Source: Alphaproteobacteria bacterium (lineage in GTDB: Bacteria; Pseudomonadota; Alphaproteobacteria; Rhodobacterales; Rhodobacteraceae). From it: 64,000 nt of DNA. The stretch covers positions 1-64,000 of the forward strand of contig JAAAPD010000026.1 of NCBI GenBank assembly GCA_009908505.1, in the 5' to 3' direction. The notes beneath the pieces are model-generated. The model searched no databases. It saw only the letters and a list, made by a program, of their open reading frames with translations, and was not told the DNA's origin. The translations under genes were made by a program, and so were the position numbers. Below are positions 37,145 to 46,947 of this stretch, one piece after another (within the stretch, counting starts at the first letter, position 1; the number at the start of each line of letters is the position of its first letter).

Positions 37145-38206
37145 ATGGATGAGCTGAAGTCCAAATACCTCGACCTAATCGCCAAGGCCGCCGACGAGGC
37201 GACGCTGGAAGAGATCCGCGTTTCGGCCGTGGGCAAGAAGGGCGAGGTCAGCCTGAAGATGCGCGAGCTGGGCAAGATGACGCCGGACGAGCGTCAGGTG
37301 ATGGGGCCCGCGCTCAACGCGCTCAAGGACGAGATCAACGCCGCGCTGGCGGCCAAGAAGGTGGCGCTGGAAGACGCGGCGCTGGACGAGCGGCTGAAGG
37401 CTGAATGGCTGGACGTGACCCTGCCCGCACGGGACCGACGGGTTGGCAGCATCCACCCGGTATCCCAGGTCTGGGAAGAGGTGACGGCGATCTTTGCCGA
37501 TATGGGCTTTGCCGTGGCCGAGGGGCCGCAGATCGAAAGCGACTGGTACAATTTCGACGCGCTGAACATTCCCGGCCATCACCCGGCCCGGGCCGAGATG
37601 GACACGTTCTATACCCACCGCCGGGACGGGGACAATCGCCCGCCGCACGTTTTGCGCACCCATACCAGCCCGGTGCAGATACGGTCGATGGAGGCGCAGG
37701 GCGCACCCATTCGCATCATCTGCCCCGGTCGCGTCTATCGCGCCGATTACGACCAGACCCATACGCCCATGTTCCACCAGGTCGAGGGGCTGGCGATCGA
37801 CAAGGACATTTCCATGGCCAACCTGAAATGGGTACTGGAAGAATTCTTTAGCGCCTTTTTCGGCACTCATGTGGAAACCCGTTTCCGCGCCTCGCATTTC
37901 CCGTTCACCGAACCGTCGGCCGAGGTGGATATCCAGTGTTCCTTCGAAGGGGGCACCGTGAAGGTGGGCGAAGGCGACGACTGGCTGGAGGTTCTGGGGT
38001 CCGGCATGGTGCATCCATCGGTCCTGCAGGCGGGCGGGATCGACCCGGAGGAGTGGCAGGGATTTGCCTTCGGCATCGGAATCGACCGGCTGGCCATGCT
38101 GAAGTACGGGATTCCCGATTTGCGCGCCTTCTTCGAGAGCGACCTGCGCTGGCTGCGGCACTATGGGTTCAGCGCGTTACAGGTGCCGACCGTGCATGGG
38201 GGGTGA
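37145..38206 (+). CDS. pheS: Phenylalanyl-tRNA synthetase alpha subunit
   Basis: A 353-residue class II aminoacyl-tRNA synthetase subunit. The N-terminal coiled coil (about 1-95) is followed by the catalytic domain with [73 protein letters not shown] and [22 protein letters not shown] (motif 3). It charges tRNA-Phe together with PheT. Unusually for a pair so often adjacent, pheT begins 1.6 kb downstream, with two unrelated genes between. Confidence 0.98.
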   Translation: MDELKSKYLDLIAKAADEATLEEIRVSAVGKKGEVSLKMRELGKMTPDERQVMGPALNALKDEINAALAAKKVALEDAALDERLKAEWLDVTLPARDRRVGSIHPVSQVWEEVTAIFADMGFAVAEGPQIESDWYNFDALNIPGHHPARAEMDTFYTHRRDGDNRPPHVLRTHTSPVQIRSMEAQGAPIRIICPGRVYRADYDQTHTPMFHQVEGLAIDKDISMANLKWVLEEFFSAFFGTHVETRFRASHFPFTEPSAEVDIQCSFEGGTVKVGEGDDWLEVLGSGMVHPSVLQAGGIDPEEWQGFAFGIGIDRLAMLKYGIPDLRAFFESDLRWLRHYGFSALQVPTVHGG

Positions 38207-38209
38207 GGG

Positions 38210-38731
38210 GTGACTTTGGGTCAGTTCTTCCTTGGACTTGTCACACTTGTCGTGGCTACAGCAGTCTATTCTTGGCAGCGAGGCATCGACCGGCGGACGG
38301 AGCTTCAAAGAGAGAGACGACAGCTATACGGTCGCTACCTAGAGGCTACGCACAGGCACTACTTTAGCCAACCGTTCGTCGGTCTGGAATTCACGCCCGA
38401 GCAGCAGAGTGCATGGGAAGGGTTTTCCGACAGTGAACTCGAATGTTACATTTTGCGTGATCTCATATCTCTGAACTGCCCCGAAGATGTATACTCTGCG
38501 TTGGATCAGTATGATCGGGCAATGCGCAGTTGGAAGATCGCTTTTACTAGCCTTGAGCTCAGCGACAAAAACAGACTCAAAGTAAAAGAACTAGACAAAG
38601 AGATGGATTTCTCTCGGTATCGGCTTGCCGAGGCAATGCGAAAGGACTTGGAGTCGCACGGTGCGCTAAGGATCTCCGTCGAAGATCAGATTGGAAGGTT
38701 GTGGCGTGAGTTTGGTCATTCGAAAGATTGA
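38210..38731 (+). CDS. Membrane-anchored hypothetical protein between pheS and pheT
   Basis: A 173-residue protein starting at GTG 38210, 3 bases after the pheS stop, with GGGGTGAGGG upstream. One N-terminal membrane span (FFLGLVTLVVATAVYSW) is followed by a charged, mostly helical cytoplasmic part (RGIDRRTELQRERRQLYGRYLEATHRHYF and later KVKELDKEMDFSRYRLAEAM). I recognise no family. Base composition and codon use are much less GC-rich than pheS and pheT, a sign of acquisition. Single-span helical proteins like this occur among phage-defence and stress genes, but nothing here proves such a role. Confidence 0.65.
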   Translation: MTLGQFFLGLVTLVVATAVYSWQRGIDRRTELQRERRQLYGRYLEATHRHYFSQPFVGLEFTPEQQSAWEGFSDSELECYILRDLISLNCPEDVYSALDQYDRAMRSWKIAFTSLELSDKNRLKVKELDKEMDFSRYRLAEAMRKDLESHGALRISVEDQIGRLWREFGHSKD

Positions 38732-38862
38732 TCATGCGTGGGTTTTCGCTGATGCAGCCAATGCTATTGCCAGTGCCGCTTTCGGCTCCTCCATGTCGCC
38801 CCTAATCCACCGAATCTGACCGGCCCGAGGCATCCTCCCTCCATCCCATGTTGGAGGTCCCG

Positions 38863-39687
38863 ATGCCACATATCCTTATCGTCGAAGGCAATACCCCCGC
38901 CACCGTGGCTCGTGGCCTTTCGGGGGCGCGGGGGTTCGTGGAGAGTTTCGCGGTCCTTGCGCCGCATGTGACCACGACCATCGCCAACCCCTATGCCGCG
39001 CCGCTGACCGCCGAGGATCTGTCCGCCGACGGGATCGTTTTCACCGGCTCGGGCGAGCCCTGGGCCGTGTCCGACCCGGAAGCGACCCCGCTTTGGGCCG
39101 CGATGGAGGGGGCGATGGCCAGTGGCAAACCGATCTGGGGCAGTTGCAACGGGATGCACCTGGCCGCGCTGGCGCTGGGCGGCATGGTGCGGAAGAACCC
39201 GAACGGGCTGGAAGTGGGCATCGCCCGCGACATGGCACTGACGGTCGAGGGGCGGGCACATCCGATGATGGCGCAGCGCCCGGCCCTGTTCGGCGCGCCT
39301 TGCGTGCATCGCGACGAGGTGGCGGACCTGCCCCCCGGCGCGATCCTGATGGCGGGCAATGCGCATACGCCGATCCAGGCCTTTGCCTTCGAAGGGGACG
39401 GGACCTGCATCTGGGCCACGCAATACCACCCCGAACTGTCGCTGGCGGCGCTGGCCGAATACCTGACCGGCGTGGACTCGATCTTTGCCGATCGCGCGGG
39501 GCTGGTCGCGGACCTGACCTGTGCGGCCGGCGACAGCCTGGCTGCGGCGCGGCTGGGCACCACGCCCGAGGCGATGCAGGCCCAGGCGCGGGGAGCGGAA
39601 TTGCTGGCCTGGCTGCAGCTTGTGACCGAGAGGGCCGCGGTCGGTCTGCACATGGCCGCCCCGGTGCGCAATCGCCTCACCCACTAG
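38863..39687 (+). CDS. Class I glutamine amidotransferase-like protein
   Basis: A 274-residue protein with the class I GATase fold. The nucleophile motif is GSCNGMHLA (Cys 95) and the His-Glu pair is QYHPE (His 189, Glu 191); an oxyanion segment GIVFTGSGEPW precedes them. Stand-alone members may be amidotransferases or peptidases of unknown substrate. ATG 38863 is preferred because GGAGG lies 5 bases upstream. It sits between pheS and pheT in the same direction. Codon use is typical of the chromosome, unlike the small gene before it. Confidence 0.85.
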   Translation: MPHILIVEGNTPATVARGLSGARGFVESFAVLAPHVTTTIANPYAAPLTAEDLSADGIVFTGSGEPWAVSDPEATPLWAAMEGAMASGKPIWGSCNGMHLAALALGGMVRKNPNGLEVGIARDMALTVEGRAHPMMAQRPALFGAPCVHRDEVADLPPGAILMAGNAHTPIQAFAFEGDGTCIWATQYHPELSLAALAEYLTGVDSIFADRAGLVADLTCAAGDSLAAARLGTTPEAMQAQARGAELLAWLQLVTERAAVGLHMAAPVRNRLTH

Positions 39688-39776
39688 AGCGGCGGGTAGG
39701 GCCATCGGGCGCTTTTCCCCGGCGGGGGGATGCGCTAAACCGCGCGGGACATATTGCAAATGCCCCGGGGACCCCC

Positions 39777-42176
39777 ATGAAATTCACGCTGTCCTGGCTG
39801 AAAGAGCATCTCGAAACCACCGCCTCCGTCCACGAGATCTGCGAGGCGCTGACCGATCTCGGACTGGAGGTCGAGGGGGTCGAGAACCCGGCCGAAAAGC
39901 TGGAGCGGTTCACCCTGGCCAAGGTCAAGTCGGCCGAGCAGCACCCCGATGCCGACCGGCTGCGCGTCTGCATGGTGCAAACCGACGAGGGCGAGCGGCA
40001 GATCGTCTGCGGCGCGCCCAATGCGCGCGAAGGCATCACCGTGGTTCTGGCCAAGCCGGGCGATTACGTGCCGGGCATCGACGTGACCCTGTCGGTGGGC
40101 AAGATCCGGGGCGTGGAAAGCCATGGCATGATGGCGTCCGAGCGCGAGCTGGAACTCAGCGACGAACATGATGGCATCATCGAACTGCCCTCGGGCGAGG
40201 TGGGGCAGAAGTTCACCGACTGGCTGGCCGAGAATGCACCCGAAAAGGTCGACCCGGTGATCGAGATCGCGATCACCCCCAACCGGCCCGACGCGCTGGG
40301 CGTGCATGGCATAGCCCGCGACCTTGCGGCGCGGGGGCTGGGCACGCTCAAGCCGCTGTCGGTCGATCCGGTGCCGGCGTCCTTTCCCTGTCCGGTCAGC
40401 GTCACGATCGACGCCGACACGCTGGACCAGGCCCCGGTCTTCTATGGCCGGCTGATCAAGGGCGTGAGAAACGGGCCAAGCCCGGTCTGGCTGCAACAGC
40501 GGCTCAAGGCGATCGGGCTGCGGCCGATTTCCTTCCTTGTCGACGTGACCAACTGGTTCACATATGATCTGAACCGCCCGCTGCACGTCTTCGACGCCGA
40601 CAAGATCACCGGCAGCACCCTGCGGCTCTACCGGGCGAAGGGGGGCGAGACCCTGACCGGGCTGGACGAGAAGGATTACACCTTTCCAGAAGGTGCGACC
40701 GTCATCGCCGATGCCGAAGGGCCCGAAAGCATCGCCGGGGTCATGGGCGGTCTGCGCACAGGGTGCAGCGACGAGACGGTGAACGTCTTCGTCGAGGCCG
40801 CCTATTTCGATCCGATCCGCACCGCCTATACGGGCCGCGCGATGAAGATCAATTCCGACGCGCGCTACCGGTTCGAACGCGGGATCGATCCGGCCTTTAC
40901 CCCCGACGGCATGGAACATGCGGTGCGGATGATCGTGGATCATGCCGGCGGCGCGGCGTCCGAGGTGGTGACGGCGGGCGCGGTCCCGGATGTGTCGCGC
41001 GCCTACAAGCTGGACACCGACCGCTGTTCGTCGCTTGTGGGCATGGATATTCCCGCCGCGACCCAGAGCGCCACGCTGGAGGCGCTGGGCTTCCGCCTGG
41101 AGGGCGACATGGCCCATGTACCCAGCTGGCGCCCCGATGTGCAGGGTGAGGCCGACCTGGTGGAAGAGGTGGCGCGCATCGCCTCGCTGACCAGGCTGCA
41201 AGGCACGCCAATGCCGCGCCCCCGTCCCGGGGTGCCGGCGCCGGTGCTGACGCCCATGCAGAAGCGCGTTCAGATGGCGCGGCGCACCACGGCGGCACTG
41301 GGCTACAACGAATGCGTGACCTACAGCTTCATCGACAGGAAGGCGGCGACGCTGTTCGGTGGCGGCGACGATGCGACCATGCTGGAGAACCCGATTTCCA
41401 GCGAGATGTCGCATATGCGCCCGGCGTTGTTGCCGGGCCTGTTGCAGGCCGCGGCCCGCAACCAGGCGCGGGGTATGCCCGACATGGCCCTTTTCGAGGT
41501 GGGCGATGCGTTTTTCGGGGGCGAGCCCGGGGAACAGAACACGGTCGTGACCGGGCTTCTGGTGGGGCGCACCGCGCCCAAGGACGTGCATGGCGCCTCG
41601 CGCCCGGTGGACATCTACGACGCCAAGGCCGACGCCGAGGCGGTGTTGGCGGCCATGGGGGCACCTGCCAAGGTGCAGATCCTGCGCGGCGCCGAGGCGT
41701 GGTGGCACCCGGGCCGTCACGGCAAGATCTGCCTTGGCCCGAAAAAGGTGCTGGGTGTCTTCGGTGAGCTTCATCCCAAGGTGCTGCGCGCGCTGGACGT
41801 GAAAGGGCCTGCCGTGGGCTTTACGCTCTGGCCCGAGGAAATCCCGCTGCCACGCAGGGCCGACCCGAGCCGGGGTGCCCTTCATGTGCCGGACCTTCAG
41901 GCGGTCGAACGGGATTTCGCCTTCGTGGTGGATGCCGATGTCGAGGCGCTGACTCTGGTGAATGCGGCGGCCGGGGCCGACAAGGCCCTGATCGACAGCG
42001 TGCGAGTCTTTGACGAATTCGTCGGCGGGTCGCTGGGCGAGGGCAAGAAATCCCTGGCGATCACCGTGCGGATTCAACCCAGCGACAAGACCCTGACCGA
42101 GAAGGATATCGAGGCTGTCGGAGGGCGGATCGTGGAAAAGGTCGAAAAGGCCACGGGCGGCCAACTGCGCGGCTAA
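39777..42176 (+). CDS. pheT: Phenylalanyl-tRNA synthetase beta subunit
   Basis: A 799-residue subunit. Domains in order: N-terminal segment MKFTLSWLKEHLETT; tRNA-binding domain (about 40-150, HPDADRLRVCMV, GIDVTLSVGKIRGVESHGMMASERELEL); B3/B4 editing region (about 200-400, DVTNWFTYDLNRPLHVFDADKI); B5; the catalytic-like core; and a C-terminal anticodon-binding FDX-ACB domain ending VRIQPSDKTLTEKDIEAV. It partners PheS. An alternative longer frame from 39093 overlaps the amidotransferase gene in another phase and is rejected. Confidence 0.98.
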   Translation: MKFTLSWLKEHLETTASVHEICEALTDLGLEVEGVENPAEKLERFTLAKVKSAEQHPDADRLRVCMVQTDEGERQIVCGAPNAREGITVVLAKPGDYVPGIDVTLSVGKIRGVESHGMMASERELELSDEHDGIIELPSGEVGQKFTDWLAENAPEKVDPVIEIAITPNRPDALGVHGIARDLAARGLGTLKPLSVDPVPASFPCPVSVTIDADTLDQAPVFYGRLIKGVRNGPSPVWLQQRLKAIGLRPISFLVDVTNWFTYDLNRPLHVFDADKITGSTLRLYRAKGGETLTGLDEKDYTFPEGATVIADAEGPESIAGVMGGLRTGCSDETVNVFVEAAYFDPIRTAYTGRAMKINSDARYRFERGIDPAFTPDGMEHAVRMIVDHAGGAASEVVTAGAVPDVSRAYKLDTDRCSSLVGMDIPAATQSATLEALGFRLEGDMAHVPSWRPDVQGEADLVEEVARIASLTRLQGTPMPRPRPGVPAPVLTPMQKRVQMARRTTAALGYNECVTYSFIDRKAATLFGGGDDATMLENPISSEMSHMRPALLPGLLQAAARNQARGMPDMALFEVGDAFFGGEPGEQNTVVTGLLVGRTAPKDVHGASRPVDIYDAKADAEAVLAAMGAPAKVQILRGAEAWWHPGRHGKICLGPKKVLGVFGELHPKVLRALDVKGPAVGFTLWPEEIPLPRRADPSRGALHVPDLQAVERDFAFVVDADVEALTLVNAAAGADKALIDSVRVFDEFVGGSLGEGKKSLAITVRIQPSDKTLTEKDIEAVGGRIVEKVEKATGGQLRG

Positions 42177-43069
42177 CCCGCCCCCTGGGCCGACAGCACC
42201 TTGGCCAGGTGATCGAAGACCAGCCGGATGCGCGGGCTGTTGTGGATTTCACGGTGGGTGACCAGCCAGACCGGGAAATTGACTTCCAGCAGGTCGGCAA
42301 GCACCGGTTCGACCCTTGGGTCACGCGCGGCGATGATTTCGTCCATGGGGCAGACCCCCATGCCCCGACAGACCATTTCCCAGGCGACGATCCCGTTTTC
42401 CGAATGGACGACGAAACTGTCCGGCGTAACCGGAACGCCCATGGCCTGGATGTGGCCGCACATCAACTCTGGGTCGCCGAAGGCCACCCAGTCCAGCTTG
42501 GCCAGGGCCTCGGGCGTTGTCGGGCGCCCGCGGCGATCCAGGTAATCAGAGGCGGCATAGAACAGGCCGTGCCCCTCTCTGACCCGTCGCGCCACCAGGT
42601 TGGGCTGTTCGGGGCGGACATGGCGGATGGCGATATCGGCCTCGCGGCGCAGCAGGTCGGACAGCTGGTTCGTCGCAACCACCTCTATGGCCAGTTGCGG
42701 TGCAAGCCGGCGCAGATCCGCAACGACATCCGGCAGGATGTTGTGGGACAGGATATCGCTGGCCGAGATGCTGACCCGGCCCGAGATCTCGGATTGCTGG
42801 CCGATCGCGCTGAAGGTCAGCCGCTCGGCCGCCGCGCCCATCGCCCGTGCATGGGCCAGCAGCTCCTGCCCCGCACTGGTCAGTGAAAGGCCGCGCCCCA
42901 CACGTTCGAACAACAGCAGCGATAGTTCATCTTCCAATGCCGACACCTGGCGCGACAATGTCGGCTGGGTCAGGCCCAGGCGCTTGGCCGCGGCGGAAAG
43001 CGACCCCTGATCGGCCGTGGCAAGGAATGCGCGCAGATGGTTCCAGTCCAGATGATCCAGCTTATCCAT
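42173..43069 (-). CDS. LysR-family transcriptional regulator
   Basis: A 298-residue LysR regulator. The N-terminal winged helix (about 5-65) reads LDWNHLRAFLATADQGSLSAAAKRLGLTQPTLSRQVSALEDEL; the rest is a periplasmic-binding-like effector domain. The gene overlaps the end of pheT by 4 bases on the opposite strand and is divergent from a methyltransferase gene across an 85-base gap, its most likely target by position. The effector is unknown. Confidence 0.92.
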   Translation of the reverse strand: MDKLDHLDWNHLRAFLATADQGSLSAAAKRLGLTQPTLSRQVSALEDELSLLLFERVGRGLSLTSAGQELLAHARAMGAAAERLTFSAIGQQSEISGRVSISASDILSHNILPDVVADLRRLAPQLAIEVVATNQLSDLLRREADIAIRHVRPEQPNLVARRVREGHGLFYAASDYLDRRGRPTTPEALAKLDWVAFGDPELMCGHIQAMGVPVTPDSFVVHSENGIVAWEMVCRGMGVCPMDEIIAARDPRVEPVLADLLEVNFPVWLVTHREIHNSPRIRLVFDHLAKVLSAQGAG

Positions 43070-43154
43070 GCGATCCTGTATAGAAGTCCTGCTTATTTCG
43101 TCAATTTCCGGATGACCTATTCACCTGTATTGTGCTCTTCGAAGGAGAACAGAC

Positions 43155-43787
43155 ATGACGAACCCGACCCGTTTCTGGGACCGCGCCGCCGAGAAATACG
43201 CCGCCGCGCCGATCAAGGACATGCCGGCCTATGAATACACGCTGGACCGCACGCGGTCCTATCTGAAACCGACCGACCGTGTCCTCGAACTGGGCTGCGG
43301 CACCGGGTCGACCGGGCTGTTGCTGGCCGAGGCCGTGGCGCACTACCACGGCACCGACATCTCGCCGGAAATGATCCGCATCGCCCGGGACAAGGCCACG
43401 GCGGACGCCGTTGACAATATCACGTTCACCGCCGCAACCGCCGAAGAGGGCATCGCCGCGACGGGGCCGGTCGACGTGGTGCTGGCACTGAACCTTTTGC
43501 ACCTGCTGCGCGATGCCGAAGACGTCTTCGACAGGATACACGCGGCCCTGCCGCCGGGCGGGTATTTCATTTCGAAGACGGTGTGCCTTGCCGAGCCCTC
43601 GATCGGGCTGCGCCGCTTCGCGTTTCGCGCCATGATCCCGCTGATGCGGCTCGTCCGACTTGCGCCCTTCGTGCGACCCTTCCTTTTCGACGGGCTGGAA
43701 AACTCCATCGAGGCCGCCGGCTTCGAGGTGATCGAGACAAGCACAGGCCCCGCGATGAGCCGCTATATCGTGGCACGCAAGCGCTGA
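43155..43787 (+). CDS. Class I SAM-dependent methyltransferase, substrate unknown
   Basis: A 210-residue methyltransferase: motif I VLELGCGTGSTGLLLAE (about 41-57), YHGTDISPEMIRIARDKA for the second strand, VDVVLALNLLHLL for motif IV and GGYFISKTVC. The C-terminal part has a hydrophobic segment, suggesting a lipophilic substrate. The family includes ubiquinone/menaquinone-type and small-molecule methyltransferases. AAGGAG precedes the ATG. It is divergent from the LysR gene and 41 bases ahead of ytoQ. Confidence 0.85.
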   Translation: MTNPTRFWDRAAEKYAAAPIKDMPAYEYTLDRTRSYLKPTDRVLELGCGTGSTGLLLAEAVAHYHGTDISPEMIRIARDKATADAVDNITFTAATAEEGIAATGPVDVVLALNLLHLLRDAEDVFDRIHAALPPGGYFISKTVCLAEPSIGLRRFAFRAMIPLMRLVRLAPFVRPFLFDGLENSIEAAGFEVIETSTGPAMSRYIVARKR

Positions 43788-43827
43788 CGCTGTTAACACT
43801 CCCGGCAAATCACGAAGGGAGAACGAT

Positions 43828-44274
43828 ATGCTGAAAGTCTACCTGTCCGGGGAAATCCACACCGACTGGCGCGAGCAGATCATCGACGGGGCCAAGGGGC
43901 TGGATGTCGCTTTTGACAGTCCTGTCACCGATCACGGCGCCTCGGATGATTGCGGCGTTGCGATCCTGGGCTCGGAGTCCGACAAGTACTGGCACGATCA
44001 CAAGGGCGCCATGGTCAACGCGATCCGCACCCGCAAGGGCATCGCCGATGCGGATGTGGTCGTTGTGCGTTTCGGCGAGAAATACAAGCAATGGAACGCC
44101 GCATTTGACGCGGGCTATGCCGCGGCGCTGGGCAAGTCGCTGATCATACTGCAGCAGGCAGAGCATGACCACGCCCTGAAGGAGGTGGATGCCGCCGCCC
44201 TTGCCGTTGCGCGCGAGCCCGGGCAGGTGGTGCAGATCCTGCGCTATGTCCTGACCGGGCAATTGCCCGGATGA
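43828..44274 (+). CDS. YtoQ family protein
   Basis: A 148-residue protein with the YtoQ signature: LKVYLSGEIHTDWREQI, then PVTDHGASDDCGVAILG, KYWHDHKGAMVNAIRTRKGI and ADVVVVRFGEKYKQWNAAFDAGYAAALGK. The fold resembles nucleoside 2-deoxyribosyltransferases, but no activity is established. AAGGGAG precedes the ATG. It follows the methyltransferase gene in the same direction. Confidence 0.9.
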   Translation: MLKVYLSGEIHTDWREQIIDGAKGLDVAFDSPVTDHGASDDCGVAILGSESDKYWHDHKGAMVNAIRTRKGIADADVVVVRFGEKYKQWNAAFDAGYAAALGKSLIILQQAEHDHALKEVDAAALAVAREPGQVVQILRYVLTGQLPG

Positions 44275-44311
44275 TCCTTGCGGCAGGCGCGGTTGGCCGC
44301 GCCCGCGCGCC

Positions 44312-45175
44312 TCAGCCGCCGATCTTGTCCTGCGTTTTCGTGTCGAAATCGCTGGCGTCGTGGCGTTCATGCAGCTGCGTTTCGGGGTCGCCGAAAGCCC
44401 GGTTGACCATACGGCCGCGTTGCACGGCCGGGCGGGCGTCGATGGCCTTGGCCCAGCGCATGACGTTCTCGTAGCTGGTCACGTCCAGGAATTCAGCGGC
44501 GTCATACATCCTGCCCAGCACCAATTGCCCGTACCAGGGCCAGATGGCCATATCTGCGATGGTATACGCCTCGCCTGCGATGTTGGTCTTTTCGGCAAGC
44601 TCCCTGTCCAGAACGTCCAGCTGGCGCTTCGCCTCCATGGCGAACCTGTCGATCGGGTATTGCCATTTCTCCGGCGCGTAGGCGTAGAAATGGCCGAAAC
44701 CGCCGCCCAGATAGGGCGCACTGCCCATCTGCCACATCAGCCAGTTCAGCACCTCGGTGCGCGACGGCCCGCCGGCGGGCAGGAAGGCGCCGAATTTCTC
44801 GGCCAGGTGGATCAAGATCGAGCCGCTTTCGAATACGCGCAAGGGGTCCGGGCCCGTGCGGTCCACAAGGGCCGGGATCTTGGAGTTCGGGTTGATCTCG
44901 ACGAAGCCGGATCCGAACTGATCGCCCTCGCCGATATTGATCAGCCAGGCGTCATACTCGGCCTCTGCATGCCCGGCGGCCAAAAGTTCTTCGAACATCA
45001 CCGTGATCTTCACGCCATTTGGCGTGGCCAGCGAATAGAGCTGGAACGGATGCGTGCCGACCGGCAGCTCCTTGTCGTGGGTCGGGCCAGCGATGGGGCG
45101 GTTCGTGCTGGCGAACCGGCCGCCACTCTCGTTCTCCCAGGTCCAGACCTTGGGCGGGGTGTAGGCGTCTGACAT
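44312..45175 (-). CDS. yghU: YghU-type glutathione S-transferase/disulphide-bond oxidoreductase
   Basis: A 287-residue Nu-class GST. After an N-terminal extension (PPKVWTWENESGGRFASTNRPIAGPTHDKELP) comes the thioredoxin-like domain (PFQLYSLATPNGVKITVMFEEL, PNSKIPALVDR, VFESGSILIHLAEKFG), then the helical domain with WLMWQMGSAPYLGGGFGHFY. YghU proteins bind two glutathiones and reduce disulphides or peroxides. The start at 45175 has AGGAG upstream. It is adjacent to, and co-directional with, the alanine dehydrogenase gene. Confidence 0.93.
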   Translation of the reverse strand: MSDAYTPPKVWTWENESGGRFASTNRPIAGPTHDKELPVGTHPFQLYSLATPNGVKITVMFEELLAAGHAEAEYDAWLINIGEGDQFGSGFVEINPNSKIPALVDRTGPDPLRVFESGSILIHLAEKFGAFLPAGGPSRTEVLNWLMWQMGSAPYLGGGFGHFYAYAPEKWQYPIDRFAMEAKRQLDVLDRELAEKTNIAGEAYTIADMAIWPWYGQLVLGRMYDAAEFLDVTSYENVMRWAKAIDARPAVQRGRMVNRAFGDPETQLHERHDASDFDTKTQDKIGG

Positions 45176-45237
45176 GTGAAACTCCTGTCGTTCGGGGTTG
45201 GGTGGCAAGGTAACCGCCCCCAACCCCGATGCAAGCC

Positions 45238-46356
45238 TCACCCGCGCACAACCTTCTGTGGGGAAATGACATCTATCCCAAGCGCCTTGCCCACCGCGTA
45301 GTAGTTCAGTTGACCCGCATGAACGTTCAGCCCGTTCAGCAGGTTTTCATCCTCGGCGCAGGCCTGCCGCCAGCCCTTGTCGGCCAGCGCCAGCATGAAC
45401 GGCATGGTCGCGTTGCCCAGCGCGATGGTCGAGGTGCGCGCCACCGCGCCCGGCATGTTGGCCACACAGTAATGCATGATCCCGTCGACGTCGTAGATCG
45501 GGTCGGCATGGGTCGTGGCCTTCGAGGTTTCGAAACAGCCGCCCTGGTCGATGGCCACGTCGACCAGGGCCGCGCCGGGCTTCATGGTCGACAATTGTTC
45601 GCGGCTGATCAGTTTGGGCGCGGCGGCGCCGGGGATCAGCACGGCGCCGATCACGAGATCGGCATCGGCCACCAAATCGGCGGTGTTGCCTTTCGAGGCA
45701 TAGGCGGTCTTGAATTCACCGCGCAGCGTATCGTCGAGGTAGCGCAGGCGCGGCAGGGACATGTCCATCACGGTGACATCCGCGCCCATGCCCGATGCGA
45801 TACGGGCGGCCTGGGTGCCGACGACACCGCCACCGATCACCACCACCCTGGCCGGGCCGACACCGGGCACGCCGCCCAGCAGCACGCCACGTCCGCCATT
45901 GGCCTTTTGCAGGGTCCAGCTGCCGACCTGCGGGGCCAGCTTGCCGGCGACCTCGGACATTGGCGCCAGCAGGGGCAGCCCGCCATTGCGGTCGGTCACG
46001 GTTTCATAGGCGATGGCGGTGCAGCCGCTGTCCAGCAGGTCGCGGGTCTGGTCGGGGTCGGGCGCCAGGTGCAGGTAGGTGAACAGAAGCTGGCCTTCGC
46101 GCAGCATCTTGCGTTCGCCCGCCTGGGGTTCCTTTACCTTCACGATCATGTCTGCGCCTGCGAAAATCTCTTCGGCCGTGTCGACGGTGCGCGCGCCGGC
46201 GACATGGTAATCCGCGTCGTCAAAGCCCGCGCCCAGTCCGGCCCCGGATTGGACGATGACCTCGTGGCCATGCGACACGGCCTCGCGCGCGGCATTGGGG
46301 GTCAGCCCGACGCGAAATTCCTGCGGCTTGATCTCGGTTGGGCATCCGATAAGCAT
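45238..46356 (-). CDS. ald: Alanine dehydrogenase
   Basis: A 372-residue NAD-dependent enzyme that interconverts L-alanine with pyruvate and ammonia. It has [20 protein letters not shown] at the start, the catalytic Lys in VKVKEPQ and His in YLHLAPD, the Rossmann motif [24 protein letters not shown] and [19 protein letters not shown] precedes the ATG. The divergent Lrp/AsnC gene, with a palindrome between, is the probable regulator, as in many bacteria where an AldR-type protein controls ald. Confidence 0.97.
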   Translation of the reverse strand: MLIGCPTEIKPQEFRVGLTPNAAREAVSHGHEVIVQSGAGLGAGFDDADYHVAGARTVDTAEEIFAGADMIVKVKEPQAGERKMLREGQLLFTYLHLAPDPDQTRDLLDSGCTAIAYETVTDRNGGLPLLAPMSEVAGKLAPQVGSWTLQKANGGRGVLLGGVPGVGPARVVVIGGGVVGTQAARIASGMGADVTVMDMSLPRLRYLDDTLRGEFKTAYASKGNTADLVADADLVIGAVLIPGAAAPKLISREQLSTMKPGAALVDVAIDQGGCFETSKATTHADPIYDVDGIMHYCVANMPGAVARTSTIALGNATMPFMLALADKGWRQACAEDENLLNGLNVHAGQLNYYAVGKALGIDVISPQKVVRG

Positions 46357-46376
46357 GACAAATCCTCCTATTCCCT

Positions 46377-46403
46377 GTGCGCAGGATTGCGCGTAGTGCG
46401 CAC
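46377..46403. promoter_or_regulatory. Palindrome between ald and lrp-type regulator
   Basis: GTGCGCA (46377-46383) and TGCGCAC (46397-46403) form a perfect 7-bp inverted repeat with a 13-base spacer, 21 bases upstream of the ald ATG. Its place between divergent enzyme and Lrp/AsnC genes suggests an operator for that regulator. The rest of the gap is AT-rich. Confidence 0.6.
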
Positions 46404-46487
46404 AATTTCTTGGGGATATCTTTGTTGCTTGGGATTTTATCCTGTAGAATATTGCGTAAATCGCGACTTGATCGGGAAATACGTGAC

Positions 46488-46946
46488 ATGCCATTGGATG
46501 ACACCGACCGACGGCTGCTCAACGCGCTGCAACGGCGCGGCCGTCTGTCCAATGCCGAATTGTCCGAGGCCGTGAACCTATCGCCCTCGGCCTGTCACCG
46601 CCGTGTGCAGCGGCTGGAAAAGGACGGGTTCATCAGCGGATATGTGGCCCTGCTCAATCCCCGCAAGGTCAACCGCCGCACCATCGTCTATGTCGAGATC
46701 ACGCTGTCCGCGCAGGCTGACGAAGTGCTCGATGCCTTCGAAAAGGCCGTGGCGCGGGTGCCCGAGGTTCTGGAATGTCACCTGATGGCGGGGGCGGCGG
46801 ATTACCTGCTCAAGGTGGTGGCCGAGGATGCCGAGGATTTCGCCCGACTGCATCGCCGCGCCCTGGCCAGCCTGCCCGGGGTTCAGGGGATGCAATCCTC
46901 GTTCGCGCTGCGTACTGTGCGCCAGACCACCGCACTTCCGATCTGA
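46488..46946 (+). CDS. Lrp/AsnC-family transcriptional regulator, probable ald regulator
   Basis: A 152-residue protein: N-terminal helix-turn-helix LDDTDRRLLNALQRRGRLSNAELSEAVNLSPSACHRRVQRLEKDGFI and a C-terminal RAM ligand-binding domain (VLECHLMAGAADYLLKVVAEDAEDF). ATG 46488 gives the standard start MPLDDTDRRLL. It is divergent from ald and likely senses alanine or a related amino acid. exoD begins 1 base after its stop. Confidence 0.92.
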   Translation: MPLDDTDRRLLNALQRRGRLSNAELSEAVNLSPSACHRRVQRLEKDGFISGYVALLNPRKVNRRTIVYVEITLSAQADEVLDAFEKAVARVPEVLECHLMAGAADYLLKVVAEDAEDFARLHRRALASLPGVQGMQSSFALRTVRQTTALPI

Positions 46947-46947
46947 C

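Noticed and set aside
39093-39776. N-terminal extension of pheT by 228 codons
   Set aside because: The extension lies over the amidotransferase gene in another phase, and pheT has a normal conserved start at 39777.
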